This document shows positions 32,491-41,755 of a DNA stretch of 64,000 bases, piece by piece. This DNA comes from Microbispora sp. H13382 (GTDB lineage Bacteria > Actinomycetota > Actinomycetes > Streptosporangiales > Streptosporangiaceae), in contig NZ_JABBXA010000030.1 in assembly GCF_014161445.1 (NCBI RefSeq), positions 1 to 64,000 of the forward strand. Reading direction: 5' to 3'. The notes below the pieces were generated by a model. That model did no database searches. It saw only the letters and a program-made list of their open reading frames with translations, and was not told where the DNA came from. Each line of letters begins with the position of its first letter. The stretch's first letter is position 1. The position numbers were made by a program, and so were the translations under genes.

Positions 32491-33738
32491 GTGGTCGCCA
32501 CCACCTCGCAGACCGTCGTGGTGGCCGGCGGATCCCTCGCCGGCCACACCGTGGTCGCCGAACTCGCCCGGCGCGGCTTCGCCGGCGACGTCGTCTGGGT
32601 ACGCGGGCCCGAGGGCACGGGCCCGTACTCCCGGCCCGCCCTGTCCAAGGAACTCATCCAGGGCAAGGTCACCCGCGACGACATCCGCCTGCCCGCCCCC
32701 GAGGCGTACGGCCTGCGGCTGCGCGTCGTTGACCACGCGGTGTGCGCGCGACTGGACCCGGACGACGACCGGGTGCTGGTCACGTCCGCGCCGGGGGCCC
32801 GGGGAGAACCGTCAGACGGCGACTGGATCCCTTTCGACGCCCTGTTCGTCTGCACGGGGACGCGCGCCCGCCTGCCGGAGGCGTTCGCCGGGCTGCCCAA
32901 CGTCCACTGCCTGCGCACGCTCGCCGACGCCGAACGGATCAGGGAACGGCTGCCCGGCCGGCCCCGGACGGTGGTCGTCGGCGCCGGTCTGGTCGGCAGC
33001 GAGATCGCCGCGTCGTTGCGGTCCTGCGGGCTGCCGGTCGAGCTGGTCGTGCAGGGGCGGCTGCCCATGGACACGGTGTTCGGCGATGACCTCGGACAGT
33101 TCTGCCTGGACCGGCACCACGCCCACGGCGTCACGACCCGGCTGCTGACGACCGTCACCGGCCTGTCGGCGGCCGGGCCGGACGGCCCCGTCGTCCTGAC
33201 CTTCGACGACGGCGGGCAGACCTCGGCCGACCTGGTCGTTCTCGGGCTCGGCGCGGTCACGGCCTGCGAATGGCTGCGCGGCTCCGGGCTCGATCTCTCC
33301 GACGGCCTCGGCTGCGACGAAGCCCTGCGCACCGCGCGGCCGAACGTCTTCGCGGCCGGGGACGTCGCCAACTGGAGGCACCCCGTGTTCGGCCGCCGGA
33401 TGCGGGTCGAGCACTGGAGCAACGCATCGGCCCAGGCGCGGCACGCCGTCGAGAGCTGGTGGGCCGGGCAGGAGGGCCGTGAGCCGCCGGCCTTCGCGGA
33501 GGTGCCGTATTTCTGGTCGGACCAGTACGGCCTGAAGTACCAGATGGTCGGCCACGCGCGCGGGCACGACGAGGTCAGCGTCGAGAGGACCGGCGCGGAC
33601 GGGCATCCGTTCGTGACCTACTTCCGTGAGGGCCGCGTCGTCGCCGCCGCCGGGGTGAACGCGCCGCGCGCGGTGATGCGCATGAAGGCGCGCATCCAGT
33701 CCGAAGGAACGACGACCCAGGGGGCGTACGCAGGGTGA
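32491..33738 (+). CDS. FAD-dependent ferredoxin reductase
   Basis: A 415-residue pyridine nucleotide-disulfide family reductase with an N-terminal FAD fold (VVVAGGSLAGHTVVAEL, LSKELI), the NAD site VVVGAGLVGSEIAASL and the C-terminal FAAGDVANW block. It passes electrons from NAD(P)H to the preceding ferredoxin. GTG at 32491 with GGAGG 10 nt upstream, 5 nt after the ferredoxin stop. Confidence 0.88.
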   Translation: MVATTSQTVVVAGGSLAGHTVVAELARRGFAGDVVWVRGPEGTGPYSRPALSKELIQGKVTRDDIRLPAPEAYGLRLRVVDHAVCARLDPDDDRVLVTSAPGARGEPSDGDWIPFDALFVCTGTRARLPEAFAGLPNVHCLRTLADAERIRERLPGRPRTVVVGAGLVGSEIAASLRSCGLPVELVVQGRLPMDTVFGDDLGQFCLDRHHAHGVTTRLLTTVTGLSAAGPDGPVVLTFDDGGQTSADLVVLGLGAVTACEWLRGSGLDLSDGLGCDEALRTARPNVFAAGDVANWRHPVFGRRMRVEHWSNASAQARHAVESWWAGQEGREPPAFAEVPYFWSDQYGLKYQMVGHARGHDEVSVERTGADGHPFVTYFREGRVVAAAGVNAPRAVMRMKARIQSEGTTTQGAYAG

Positions 33739-34265
33739 ACGGCGACCTGGCCGGAGACGGCACGACACACGCGCACGACGGCGGGCGGGACCCCGCGCTG
33801 GCCGGGGTGATCCGGGACCACATGTGGTCGCTGCTGAGCGACCGCTACCGCACCAACCGCCGCTCCCCGGGCGCGCCGACCGAGGACGAGTACCTTCACG
33901 ACCGGCCGTTCTGGCCCGAGTTCACCTTCGAGGAGGTGAGGTACGCGGTGGAGGGCGGCAGGGACCTGCTCCTGGTGACCTTCCACGACACCGACGTACC
34001 GGAGATCACCCTTGGCTTCCGGATCGACCTCGACAAGGCCATGACCGAGTGGTCCCGGCGCGTCGGCGGGCGCCTTCCGCGGCAGCACCCGGAGATGTTC
34101 GCGGCGGAACTGATCTGGTTCATGGTCTGCTTCATCGGCGTCGCCGACTTCGACGGGGCGACAGGCACGCCCGGATCCCCGCCGTACTGGATCAACGACG
34201 GCTCCGAGATCTTCGGAAAGCTCAGGAACAACCCGAACATGGAGACCTTCGAGTCCCACCGCTGA
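33735..34265 (+). CDS. Unknown protein in the Rieske oxygenase operon
   Basis: A 176-residue soluble, acidic protein with no recognised domain. It contains Trp/Phe-rich blocks (FWPEFTFEEVRYAVEGG, EMFAAELIWFMVCFIGVADFDG) and no Cys pair or membrane segment. GTG at 33735 overlaps the reductase stop (GTGA), so it is co-translated. It may be an accessory or small subunit of the oxygenase; this is inference from position only. Confidence 0.75.
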   Translation: MNGDLAGDGTTHAHDGGRDPALAGVIRDHMWSLLSDRYRTNRRSPGAPTEDEYLHDRPFWPEFTFEEVRYAVEGGRDLLLVTFHDTDVPEITLGFRIDLDKAMTEWSRRVGGRLPRQHPEMFAAELIWFMVCFIGVADFDGATGTPGSPPYWINDGSEIFGKLRNNPNMETFESHR

Positions 34266-34294
34266 CGTCCCCCGACAGAAAGGCCGGCACCGCC

Positions 34295-35053
34295 ATGGCA
34301 GTTGTCGAGATCGAAAAGCCCCGCGACGGCGTCGCGATCATCCGGCTCAACCGGCCGGAGGTGCGGAACGCGCTCAACACCGAGGTGCGTGAGCTGCTCG
34401 CCGCCGCCGTCGAGACCCTCAACCAGGACGACGACATCGGCGCCATCGTCCTGACCGGCGGCGACACCGTCTTCGCCGTCGGCGCCGACCTGAACGAGCA
34501 GGCCGGACGCGACGTGGTGGGCGCGATCCGCGCCTACACCCACCAGGCGTTCTGGTACAGCGGCAAGCCCGTGATCGCCGCCGTGAACGGGGACGCGTTC
34601 GGCGGCGGCAACGAGTTCATCCTCCAGTGCGACTTCGTCATCGCCTCCGAGAGCGCCCGCTTCGCCCAGACCGAGGTCACCATCGGCCTGGTTCCCGGCG
34701 GCGGCGCGACGCAGCGGCTCCCCCGCACCATCGGACGGCAGAACGCGTTGTACGCCCTCCTCACCGGCACGCCCATGACCGCCGCCGACGCGTACCGGCT
34801 CGGTTACGTCTCCGAGGTGGTCGAGGGCAACGCCATCGACCGGGCCGTGGAACTGGCCGCGCTGATCGCGTCTCGCCCCCGCCTGGCCGTACGGCAGATC
34901 AAGGAGGTCGTCCGCCTTGGTCTGGACGTCCCTTTCGAGGCCGGGATCGCGCTGGAGCGCCGGGGTTACCAGCTCATGTTCGGCACGCGGGACCTGCGCG
35001 AGGGCTTCGCCGCGGTACGGGAGGGGCGGGAGCCGAAGTTCACCGGCGACTGA
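34295..35053 (+). CDS. Enoyl-CoA hydratase/isomerase (crotonase) family enzyme
   Basis: A 252-residue crotonase. The oxyanion-hole block NGDAFGGGNEF includes the first catalytic Glu and ARFAQTEVTIGLVPGGG the second, so hydratase chemistry is possible. Last gene of the rightward operon, suggesting that the ring-opened product is finished as a CoA ester, though no CoA ligase is in the window. Confidence 0.87.
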   Translation: MAVVEIEKPRDGVAIIRLNRPEVRNALNTEVRELLAAAVETLNQDDDIGAIVLTGGDTVFAVGADLNEQAGRDVVGAIRAYTHQAFWYSGKPVIAAVNGDAFGGGNEFILQCDFVIASESARFAQTEVTIGLVPGGGATQRLPRTIGRQNALYALLTGTPMTAADAYRLGYVSEVVEGNAIDRAVELAALIASRPRLAVRQIKEVVRLGLDVPFEAGIALERRGYQLMFGTRDLREGFAAVREGREPKFTGD

Positions 35054-35189
35054 TGCGGGGAGCGCCCATGGCGCGTGTCCGGCACGGTGAACGGTAGGCT
35101 GTGGGGGTTGCGCTCGTAACGCCTTCCGCTAGGGCGGGTGAGGGGGAGCGCGCCAATCCGTCGGTCGAGTCATCCCTAGGAGATGTGCC

Positions 35190-35786
35190 GTGTCCGAAGT
35201 ACTCATCGCCGCCGAGCTTCGCAACGAGTTCGGCAAGGGCGCCGCCCGCAAGATCCGCCGGGCGAACAAGGTCCCCGCTGTCCTGTACGGCCACGGCACC
35301 GAGCCCAAGCACCTGACCCTCCCCGGCCACGACCTGCTGCTCGCGCTGCGCACGCCGAACGTGCTCATCCGCCTGCGGGGCGAGGGCGTGGACGAGATCG
35401 CGCTGCCCAAGGGCGTCCAGCGCGACCCGATCAAGGGCTTCCTGGAGCACGTCGACCTGCTGCTGGTCAAGCGCGGTGAGACGGTCACCGTCGAGATCCC
35501 GGTCACCGTCACCGGTGCCCCGATCGGCAGCGCGATCGTCGAGCAGCAGCTCGTCACGATCTCGGTCGAGACCGAGGCGACCCACATCCCGACCGGCGTC
35601 GAGGTGGACGTGGACGGCAAGGACGCCGGCTTCGCGGTGCACGCGAGCGACCTGAAGCTGCCGGAGGGCACCACGCTGGCCGGCGACCCCGAGGCCCTGG
35701 TGCTGCAGGTGATCGGCGCCCCGGTCGCCGAGCTGCCCGAGGAGGGCGAGGCCGCCGAGGGCGAGAGCGCCGAGGCCGCCGAGTAG
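35190..35786 (+). CDS. rplY: 50S ribosomal protein L25 / general stress protein CTC
   Basis: A 198-residue L25 of the long TL5/CTC form that binds 5S rRNA. Begins with LIAAELRNEFGKGAARKIRRANKVPAVLYGHG and ends in an acidic Glu/Ala tail. GTG at 35190 after TAGGAGA. A terminator follows, then pth, the usual order. Confidence 0.95.
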   Translation: MSEVLIAAELRNEFGKGAARKIRRANKVPAVLYGHGTEPKHLTLPGHDLLLALRTPNVLIRLRGEGVDEIALPKGVQRDPIKGFLEHVDLLLVKRGETVTVEIPVTVTGAPIGSAIVEQQLVTISVETEATHIPTGVEVDVDGKDAGFAVHASDLKLPEGTTLAGDPEALVLQVIGAPVAELPEEGEAAEGESAEAAE

Positions 35787-35800
35787 GACCGGTTCGTGAG

Positions 35801-35834
35801 AGAGTCCTCCACAGGGTGTCCTGTGGAGGGCTCT
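35801..35834 (+). terminator. Terminator of rplY
   Basis: AGAGTCCTCCACAGG and CCTGTGGAGGGCTCT form a 15-bp stem (one G-T pair) with a 4-nt loop just after the rplY stop and 32 bp before pth. Confidence 0.75.
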
Positions 35835-35865
35835 TCCATGTGAGGAGACAGCGGAGGAGACAGCG

Positions 35866-36477
35866 ATGTCCGACGTGTCCGCGCAGCGGTGGCTGGTGGC
35901 AGGCCTGGGCAACCCCGGGCCGGAGTACGCCGGGAACCGGCACAACGCGGGCTTCATGGTGCTCGACGAGCTGGCGGCCCGGGTCGGCGGGCGGTTCAAG
36001 GCGCACAGGTCGCGGGCCGAGGTGGTCGAGGGCCGCCTGGCCGCGCTCCCGGTGGTGCTGGCCAAGCCGTTGTCGTTCATGAACCTGTCCGGCGGCCCGG
36101 TGAAGGCGCTGGCCGACTTCTACAAGGTCACCCCCGAGCGGGTGATCGTGGTCCACGACGAGCTGGACATCCCGTACGGCGCGCTGCGCGCGAAGATCGG
36201 CGGCGGCGACAACGGCCACAACGGCCTGAAGTCGATCACGAAGTCGCTCGGCACGCGCGACTACCCGCGGATCCGGTTCGGCATCGGCCGCCCGCCGGGC
36301 CGCATGGACCCGGCGACCTTCGTGCTGCGCGACTTCGCCACGGCCGAGCGCAAGGACCTGCCGTTCCTCGTGGACCGGGCGGCCGACATGGTGGAGTCGC
36401 TGATGACCGCCGGTCTGGAGACCACGCAGAACCGCTTCCACGCCGCCGACCTCAATCCGGCGAAGCCTCCCCGCTGA
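35866..36477 (+). CDS. pth: Peptidyl-tRNA hydrolase
   Basis: A 203-residue Pth that recycles peptidyl-tRNA. It shows [18 protein letters not shown] with the catalytic His, [12 protein letters not shown] and [11 protein letters not shown]. The C-terminal LNPAKPPR codons and stop lie in a 24-bp tandem repeat, and the last 26 bp overlap the 3' end of the convergent exoribonuclease gene. Confidence 0.95.
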   Translation: MSDVSAQRWLVAGLGNPGPEYAGNRHNAGFMVLDELAARVGGRFKAHRSRAEVVEGRLAALPVVLAKPLSFMNLSGGPVKALADFYKVTPERVIVVHDELDIPYGALRAKIGGGDNGHNGLKSITKSLGTRDYPRIRFGIGRPPGRMDPATFVLRDFATAERKDLPFLVDRAADMVESLMTAGLETTQNRFHAADLNPAKPPR

Positions 36478-37120
36478 GATCCGGCGAAGCCGCCCTGCCG
36501 AGGTCCGGCGAAGCCGCACCGCTGACGTCGCCGGTCTCGCGGTGTGCGGAGCCCGGCCACTCCATGAGGTTCTGCAGCAGTTCCGCCTGCTCGATGGCGT
36601 CGTCGAGCGCGTTGTGGGTGTGCGGGCGCTTCGTGCGCACCTCGCGCGGCATCTGGCGCTTGGTCGCCCAGGCCACCGGCACCACGGCCTTGGCGGCGTA
36701 CAACGTCTTGATGTCGATGCAGCGGGAGTGGCCGAAGGGCGACTCCCCGGTGAACCGGAGGAAGTACCAGTACATCCACATCCAGTCGTACGACAGCGGG
36801 AAGGCCGCGAGCACCGGCAGATCGTCGCCGCACACCTCGCGCACCCAGGCCGACGCCGCCGCCATCGCCTCGGCCGGGTCGCGTCCCTCGCGCAGCAGCG
36901 CCGCCCGGTCGAGGCCGCTCACCGCCAGCGCCTCCGCCACGTAGTCGTCGCTGATCGGCCGTAACTCCGCGTAGAACGTCAGGGACTCCGGGTCGGTCCG
37001 CTCGAACCGCCGCCCGGTCATCCGGCCGGCCACGGTCATGCCGAAGCTGACCATCGAGTACGGCCCCGGAATCGGGCCGTCCGCCTCGACATCAACCGAT
37101 ATGTACGTTTCGGCTTTCAC
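36452..37120 (-). CDS. 3'-5' exoribonuclease, Rv2179c-like (DEDDh)
   Basis: A 222-residue RNase of the DEDD superfamily. Active-site residues are in ISVDVEADG (Asp-x-Glu), PLSYDWMW (Asp) and THNALDDA (His, Asp). GTG at 37120 follows GGGAGA. The C-terminus carries repeated ASPDL units encoded by a 24-bp repeat shared, on the opposite strand, with the end of pth; this tail exceeds the conserved domain and is probably neutral. Confidence 0.85.
   Translation of the reverse strand: MKAETYISVDVEADGPIPGPYSMVSFGMTVAGRMTGRRFERTDPESLTFYAELRPISDDYVAEALAVSGLDRAALLREGRDPAEAMAAASAWVREVCGDDLPVLAAFPLSYDWMWMYWYFLRFTGESPFGHSRCIDIKTLYAAKAVVPVAWATKRQMPREVRTKRPHTHNALDDAIEQAELLQNLMEWPGSAHRETGDVSGAASPDLGRAASPDLSGEASPD
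36455..36526. repeat. 24-bp tandem repeat, three copies, shared by the ends of two convergent genes
   Basis: Three units begin (A/G)TCCGGCGAAGCC and end GAG or GAC. They encode part of the pth C-terminus on one strand and ASPDL repeats of the exoribonuclease on the other. The unit is a multiple of three, so expansions keep both frames. Confidence 0.85.
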
Positions 37121-37195
37121 TGAAATCTCCCTGAGACGCCGGGGCGGGCGGCTAGCATTCCACCACGATCAGTAGCCGAATCATCACAGGGGGCG

Positions 37196-38659
37196 ATGGT
37201 GCTGGACGGTGACACGTCCTCGCTCGCCGTCGGCACGTCGCGCGACTCGCCCGCCCATCCGATGCCCAGGCCGCCCGCGTGGGCGGTCCGATATCGGCTC
37301 ACCGCGGCCGTCTGCGACATCCTGGGCGCCCTTCTCGCGGGGGTCACCGCCGTGGTGATCCGGTTCGGCGAGGTTACTCCGTACGTGACGCCGTATGTCA
37401 TGGCGAGCGCCGCGCTGCCCGCCGTCTGGGTGGTGATCCTGGTCCTCAGCCGGGCGTACGAGCCGCGCCTGATCGGCGTGGGGGCGGAGGAGTTCCGCCG
37501 GGTCGCGCGGGCGGGCTTCACGTTGGTCGCGGGCGTCGCGATCGCCGCGTACGCGGCGAAGACCGACATCGCCCGCGGCTACGTGCTGATCGCGCTGCCG
37601 CTCGCCACCGCGCTCACCCTCGCCGCCCGGTACGGCCTGCGGCGGCGGCTGCACCGCAGGCGGGCGAGGGGCGAGGGCGGCATGCGCAGGGTCGTGGCCG
37701 TGGGCCACCGGACGGCGATCGCCGAACTGGTCGGCACCTTCCGCAGGGAGCGCTACCACGGCATGGAGGTGGTGGCCGCCTGCGTGCCCGCCTACGCCAC
37801 CGGCGGGGTCGGCGACGTGCCGGTGCTGGGCGACTTCACCGACGTGCCGCTGGTGGTGGAGCAGGTCCGGGCCGACACGGTCGCGGTGCTCGCCTGCCCC
37901 GAGCTGGACGGCACGGCGCTGCGCAGGCTGGCCTGGCGGCTGGAGCGCACCCGCACCGACCTCGTGGTGGCGCCCGCGCTGATGGAGGTAGCCGGCCCGC
38001 GGACCGCGATCCGGCCCGTCGCCGGGCTCCCGCTGCTGCACGTGGAGCATCCCGAGCTGGCGGGCGGACGCCGGTTGGTCAAGGACGTGTTCGACCGGCT
38101 GGTCGCCGGCGCGGCGCTGGTCGTGCTGGCCCCGCTGCTGGCCGCCGTCGCCGTGGCCGTACGGGCGACCGGCCCGGGCCCCGCCCTGTTCCGTCAGCGG
38201 CGGGTCGGCAGGGACGGCGCGGAGTTCACGATCCTCAAGTTCCGCACCATGCGGCGGGACGCGGAGGCCCGCAAGGTCGAGCTGGTCAGCGACGCCGAGG
38301 GTGTGCTGTTCAAGGTGCGCAGGGATCCGCGGGTCACCCCGCTCGGCGCCGCGCTGCGGCGTTACTCGATCGACGAGCTGCCACAGCTCATCAACGTGCT
38401 GCGGGGCGACATGTCGCTCGTCGGGCCGCGTCCGCCGCTGCCCGAGGAGGTCGCGCGGTACGGCGACGACGTACGCAGGAGGCTGGTGGTGCGGCCGGGA
38501 ATGACCGGGCTCTGGCAGGTCAACGGCCGGTCTGACCTCTCGTGGGAGGAATCGGTACGGTTGGACCTACGTTATGTCGAGAACTGGTCTCTCATGCTGG
38601 ATCTGCAGATCTTATGGAAGACGTGGTCTGCGGTCGCGCGCGGAGCGGGAGCGTACTGA
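37196..38659 (+). CDS. Polyprenyl-phosphate sugar-1-phosphate transferase (exopolysaccharide priming)
   Basis: A 487-residue WbaP/CpsE-type protein. About five N-terminal membrane segments, a nucleotide-fold middle and the C-terminal bacterial sugar transferase domain (FRQRRVGRDGAEFTILKFRTM, YSIDELPQLINVLRGDMSLVGPRP, MTGLWQVNGRSDL) are all seen. It loads the first sugar phosphate onto the lipid carrier. The ATG at 37196 follows AGGGGG. It may serve the glycan genes at 45.6-48.2 and 58-64 kb. Confidence 0.9.
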   Translation: MVLDGDTSSLAVGTSRDSPAHPMPRPPAWAVRYRLTAAVCDILGALLAGVTAVVIRFGEVTPYVTPYVMASAALPAVWVVILVLSRAYEPRLIGVGAEEFRRVARAGFTLVAGVAIAAYAAKTDIARGYVLIALPLATALTLAARYGLRRRLHRRRARGEGGMRRVVAVGHRTAIAELVGTFRRERYHGMEVVAACVPAYATGGVGDVPVLGDFTDVPLVVEQVRADTVAVLACPELDGTALRRLAWRLERTRTDLVVAPALMEVAGPRTAIRPVAGLPLLHVEHPELAGGRRLVKDVFDRLVAGAALVVLAPLLAAVAVAVRATGPGPALFRQRRVGRDGAEFTILKFRTMRRDAEARKVELVSDAEGVLFKVRRDPRVTPLGAALRRYSIDELPQLINVLRGDMSLVGPRPPLPEEVARYGDDVRRRLVVRPGMTGLWQVNGRSDLSWEESVRLDLRYVENWSLMLDLQILWKTWSAVARGAGAY

Positions 38660-38661
38660 GA

Positions 38662-39462
38662 ATGACGATGCGGGACGACCATTCCCTTGCCGGGCAGTTG
38701 GCGACGGAGGCGGGGGAGCGGCTTGTGGAGCTGCGCGCCCGTATCGGGTTCGCGGACGCCCGGGCGTTGAAGGACGCCGGTGACCAGGCCTCGCACCGAT
38801 TCCTCATGGACGCGCTGGCGCGGCTGCGGCCGGACGACGCCGTGCTGTCGGAGGAGGCGACCCGCGAGGAGCGGATGGACCCCCGGCGGCTGTCGGCCGA
38901 GCGGGTGTGGATCGTCGACCCCCTCGACGGCACCCGCGAGTTCTCCGAGCAGGGCCGCACGGACTGGGCCGTCCACGTGGCGCTGTGGGAACGCGGCCGT
39001 CTCACGGCCGGTGCGGTCGCTCTGCCCGCCTGGCCGGGATCGGCCCAAAAACCGGCACAGGGTCGTACGCTCACGACGGCGGCGCCGCCCGAGCTGCCGG
39101 AGAAGGTGCGCGAGCCATTCCGCATCGCGGTCAGCCGCACCCGGCCGCCCGAGTTCGTCCGTGAGCTGGCCGCCCGCCTCGGCGGGGAACTCGTCCCCAT
39201 CGGCTCGGCCGGTGCCAAGATCGCCGCGGTCCTCACCGGAGAGGTCGAGGCGTACGTGCACGCCGGGGGCCAGTACGAGTGGGACTCGGCCGCACCGGTC
39301 GCGGTGGCGGTCGCGGCGGGGGCCCACGCGAGCAGGATCGACGGCTCACCCCTGACCTACAACCAGGGGGACCCCTCACTGCCGGATATCCTGGTCTCCC
39401 TACCGGATCTGGCGCCAACGTTGCTCGCCGGAATCCGTGACCTGCATCGCCAGACTCCGTGA
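38662..39462 (+). CDS. cysQ: 3'(2'),5'-bisphosphate nucleotidase CysQ
   Basis: A 266-residue inositol-monophosphatase-fold enzyme that removes PAP, the by-product of sulfotransferase or PAPS reactions. Metal-site motifs are VDPLDGTREF and YEWDSAAPVA. Starts 2 nt after the sugar transferase stop and its TGA overlaps an in-frame GTG of cysD, so the three genes form one unit. Confidence 0.88.
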   Translation: MTMRDDHSLAGQLATEAGERLVELRARIGFADARALKDAGDQASHRFLMDALARLRPDDAVLSEEATREERMDPRRLSAERVWIVDPLDGTREFSEQGRTDWAVHVALWERGRLTAGAVALPAWPGSAQKPAQGRTLTTAAPPELPEKVREPFRIAVSRTRPPEFVRELAARLGGELVPIGSAGAKIAAVLTGEVEAYVHAGGQYEWDSAAPVAVAVAAGAHASRIDGSPLTYNQGDPSLPDILVSLPDLAPTLLAGIRDLHRQTP

Positions 39463-39473
39463 AGGAAGTCCCC

Positions 39474-40388
39474 ATGCTTCAGCGTGACTACACCACGTCG
39501 CAGCTCGACGTGCTCGAGGCCGAGGCGATCCACATCATGCGCGAGGTCGCGGCCGAGTTCGAGCGCCCGTGTCTGCTCTTCTCCGGCGGCAAGGACTCGA
39601 TCGTCATGCTGAGGGTCGCGGAGAAGGCCTTCTGGCCGGCGCCGATCCCCTTCCCTCTGATGCACGTGGACACCGGCCACAACTTCACCGAGGTGATCGA
39701 GTTCCGCGACCGGCGGGTCGCCGAGCTCGGCGCGCGGCTGGTGGTCGCCTCGGTCCAGGCGTCGATCGACGCCGGACGGGTGGCCGAGCAGACCGGGCGG
39801 CGGGCCTCCCGCAACCGGCTGCAGACCACGACGCTGCTGGACGCGATCGAGGAGCAGGAGTTCGACGCGGTGTTCGGCGGGGCCCGGCGCGACGAGGAGA
39901 AGGCCCGGGCCAAGGAGCGGGTGTTCTCCTTCCGCGACGAGTTCGGCCAGTGGGACCCGAAGAACCAGCGCCCCGAGCTGTGGAACCTCTACAACACCAA
40001 GATCAGCAGGGGCGAGCACATCCGGGTGTTCCCCCTGTCGAACTGGACCGAGCTGGACGTGTGGCACTACATCCGGCGCGAGGGAATCGAAATCCCGTCG
40101 ATCTACTTCGCCCACTCGCGCAGGGTCTTCGAACGCGACGGCATGCTGCTGGCCGACGCCGAGGTGGTCCAGCGGGGCGACGACGAGCCGGCGTTCGACG
40201 CGGTCGTCCGCTACCGCACCGTCGGCGACATGACCTGCACCGGCGCCGTCGCCTCCACCGCCACGACGGTGGAGCAGATCATCGACGAGATCGCCGCCAC
40301 CCGGATCACCGAGCGCGGCGCCACCCGCGCCGACGACCGGGCCTCCGAGGCCGCCATGGAAGATCGCAAGAAGGAAGGCTACTTCTGA
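39474..40388 (+). CDS. cysD: Sulfate adenylyltransferase subunit 2
   Basis: A 304-residue CysD that makes APS from sulfate and ATP with CysN. It has the PP-loop FSGGKDSIVMLR, MHVDTGHNF and RRDEEKARAKERVFS. The ATG at 39474 follows AAGGAAG; a GTG at 39459 overlapping the cysQ stop is an alternative. cysN follows with a TGATG overlap. Confidence 0.94.
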   Translation: MLQRDYTTSQLDVLEAEAIHIMREVAAEFERPCLLFSGGKDSIVMLRVAEKAFWPAPIPFPLMHVDTGHNFTEVIEFRDRRVAELGARLVVASVQASIDAGRVAEQTGRRASRNRLQTTTLLDAIEEQEFDAVFGGARRDEEKARAKERVFSFRDEFGQWDPKNQRPELWNLYNTKISRGEHIRVFPLSNWTELDVWHYIRREGIEIPSIYFAHSRRVFERDGMLLADAEVVQRGDDEPAFDAVVRYRTVGDMTCTGAVASTATTVEQIIDEIAATRITERGATRADDRASEAAMEDRKKEGYF

Positions 40389-41650
40389 TGGACATCCTTC
40401 GTTTCGCGACGGCGGGCAGCGTCGACGACGGCAAGTCGACGCTGATCGGGCGGCTGCTGTTCGACTCCAAGGCGATCTTCGAGGACCAGCTCGAGGCGGT
40501 GGAGCGCACCTCCCGCGACCGGGGCACGGAATACACCGACCTGTCGCTGCTGACCGACGGCCTGCGGGCCGAGCGCGAGCAGGGCATCACGATCGACGTG
40601 GCCTACCGCTACTTCGCCACGCCGAAGCGGAAGTTCATCATCGCCGACACCCCCGGGCACATCCAGTACACCCGGAACATGGTCACCGGCGCCTCCACCG
40701 CCGACCTGGCGATCATCTTGATCGACGCGCGCAAGGGCGTGCTGGAGCAGTCGCGGCGGCACGCCTTCCTGACCACGCTGCTGCGGGTGCCGCACCTCGT
40801 GCTCGCGGTCAACAAGATGGACCTCGTCGACTACTCCGAGGCCCGGTTCGAGGAGATCCGCGAGGAGTTCACCTCGTTCGCGAGCAAGCTCAACGCCTCG
40901 GACCTGACGTTCATCCCCATCTCGGCCCTGCACGGCGACAACGTCGTGTCCCGGTCGGAGAACATGCCGTGGTACGAGGGCTCGTCGCTGCTGCACCACC
41001 TGGAGAACGTGCACATCGCCTCCGACCGCAACCTGGTCGACGTGCGCTTCCCCGTGCAGTACGTCATCCGCCCGCACAACGCGACCAACCAGGAGCTGCA
41101 CGACTACCGGGGCTACGCCGGGCAGGTCGCGGGCGGCGTGCTCAAGCCCGGCGACGAGGTGCTGCACCTGCCCTCCGGCCTGACCACGACGATCACCGCG
41201 ATCGACACGTTCGACGGCCCGGTGCAGGAGGCGTTCGCGCCGATGTCGGTCACCCTGCGCCTGGGTGACGACATCGACATCTCCCGGGGCGACATGATCT
41301 GCCGGCCGAACAACCAGCCGCAGGCCGCCCAGGAGATCGACGCCATGGTCTGCTGGATGGCCGACGGCCTGAAGCTCCAGCCCCGCTCCAAGCTGATCAT
41401 CAAGCACACCACCCGTACGGCCCGGGCCCTCGTGCGCGACCTGCACTACCGGCTCGACGTCAACACCCTGCACCGGGACGAGTCGGTCACCGCCCTCGGC
41501 CTGAACGAGATCGGCCGGGTGTCGCTGCGGACGACCCAGCCGCTGTTCGTGGACGACTACGCCCGCAATCGCCTGACCGGCGGCTTCATCCTGATCGACG
41601 AGGCCACCAACGGCACCGTCGGCGCCGGGATGATCGTCGACGCGCGCTGA
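40388..41650 (+). CDS. cysN: Sulfate adenylyltransferase subunit 1 (GTPase)
   Basis: A 420-residue CysN: EF-Tu-like GTPase driving APS synthesis, with GSVDDGKST, DTPGH and NKMD motifs. It stops after the beta-barrel domains and lacks the C-terminal APS kinase (CysC) of CysNC fusions, and no cysC is in the window. PAPS for the sulfotransferases therefore depends on a kinase elsewhere. Confidence 0.94.
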   Translation: MDILRFATAGSVDDGKSTLIGRLLFDSKAIFEDQLEAVERTSRDRGTEYTDLSLLTDGLRAEREQGITIDVAYRYFATPKRKFIIADTPGHIQYTRNMVTGASTADLAIILIDARKGVLEQSRRHAFLTTLLRVPHLVLAVNKMDLVDYSEARFEEIREEFTSFASKLNASDLTFIPISALHGDNVVSRSENMPWYEGSSLLHHLENVHIASDRNLVDVRFPVQYVIRPHNATNQELHDYRGYAGQVAGGVLKPGDEVLHLPSGLTTTITAIDTFDGPVQEAFAPMSVTLRLGDDIDISRGDMICRPNNQPQAAQEIDAMVCWMADGLKLQPRSKLIIKHTTRTARALVRDLHYRLDVNTLHRDESVTALGLNEIGRVSLRTTQPLFVDDYARNRLTGGFILIDEATNGTVGAGMIVDAR

Positions 41651-41684
41651 CCAGCGCTTCCCGAAAGTCCCGAGAGGACCTGAG

Positions 41685-41718
41685 GGCGAGGCACGGGACG
41701 GTGATCCGGTGCCTCGCC
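41685..41718. terminator. Terminator after cysN
   Basis: GGCGAGGCAC / GTGCCTCGCC is a perfect 10-bp stem with a 14-nt loop 34 bp after cysN. A second stem GCGCGGC / GCCGCGC at 41730-41756 can end the convergent reductase operon. Confidence 0.65.
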
Positions 41719-41755
41719 TCCCCGGGCCCGCGCGGCACTCGCGGGTCATGCCGCG

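Noticed and set aside
29621-32736. Long minus-strand frames opposite the NCS2 permease and Rieske oxygenase genes
   Set aside because: Sequence is composition-driven and unlike any protein, while the plus strand encodes complete motif-bearing enzymes.
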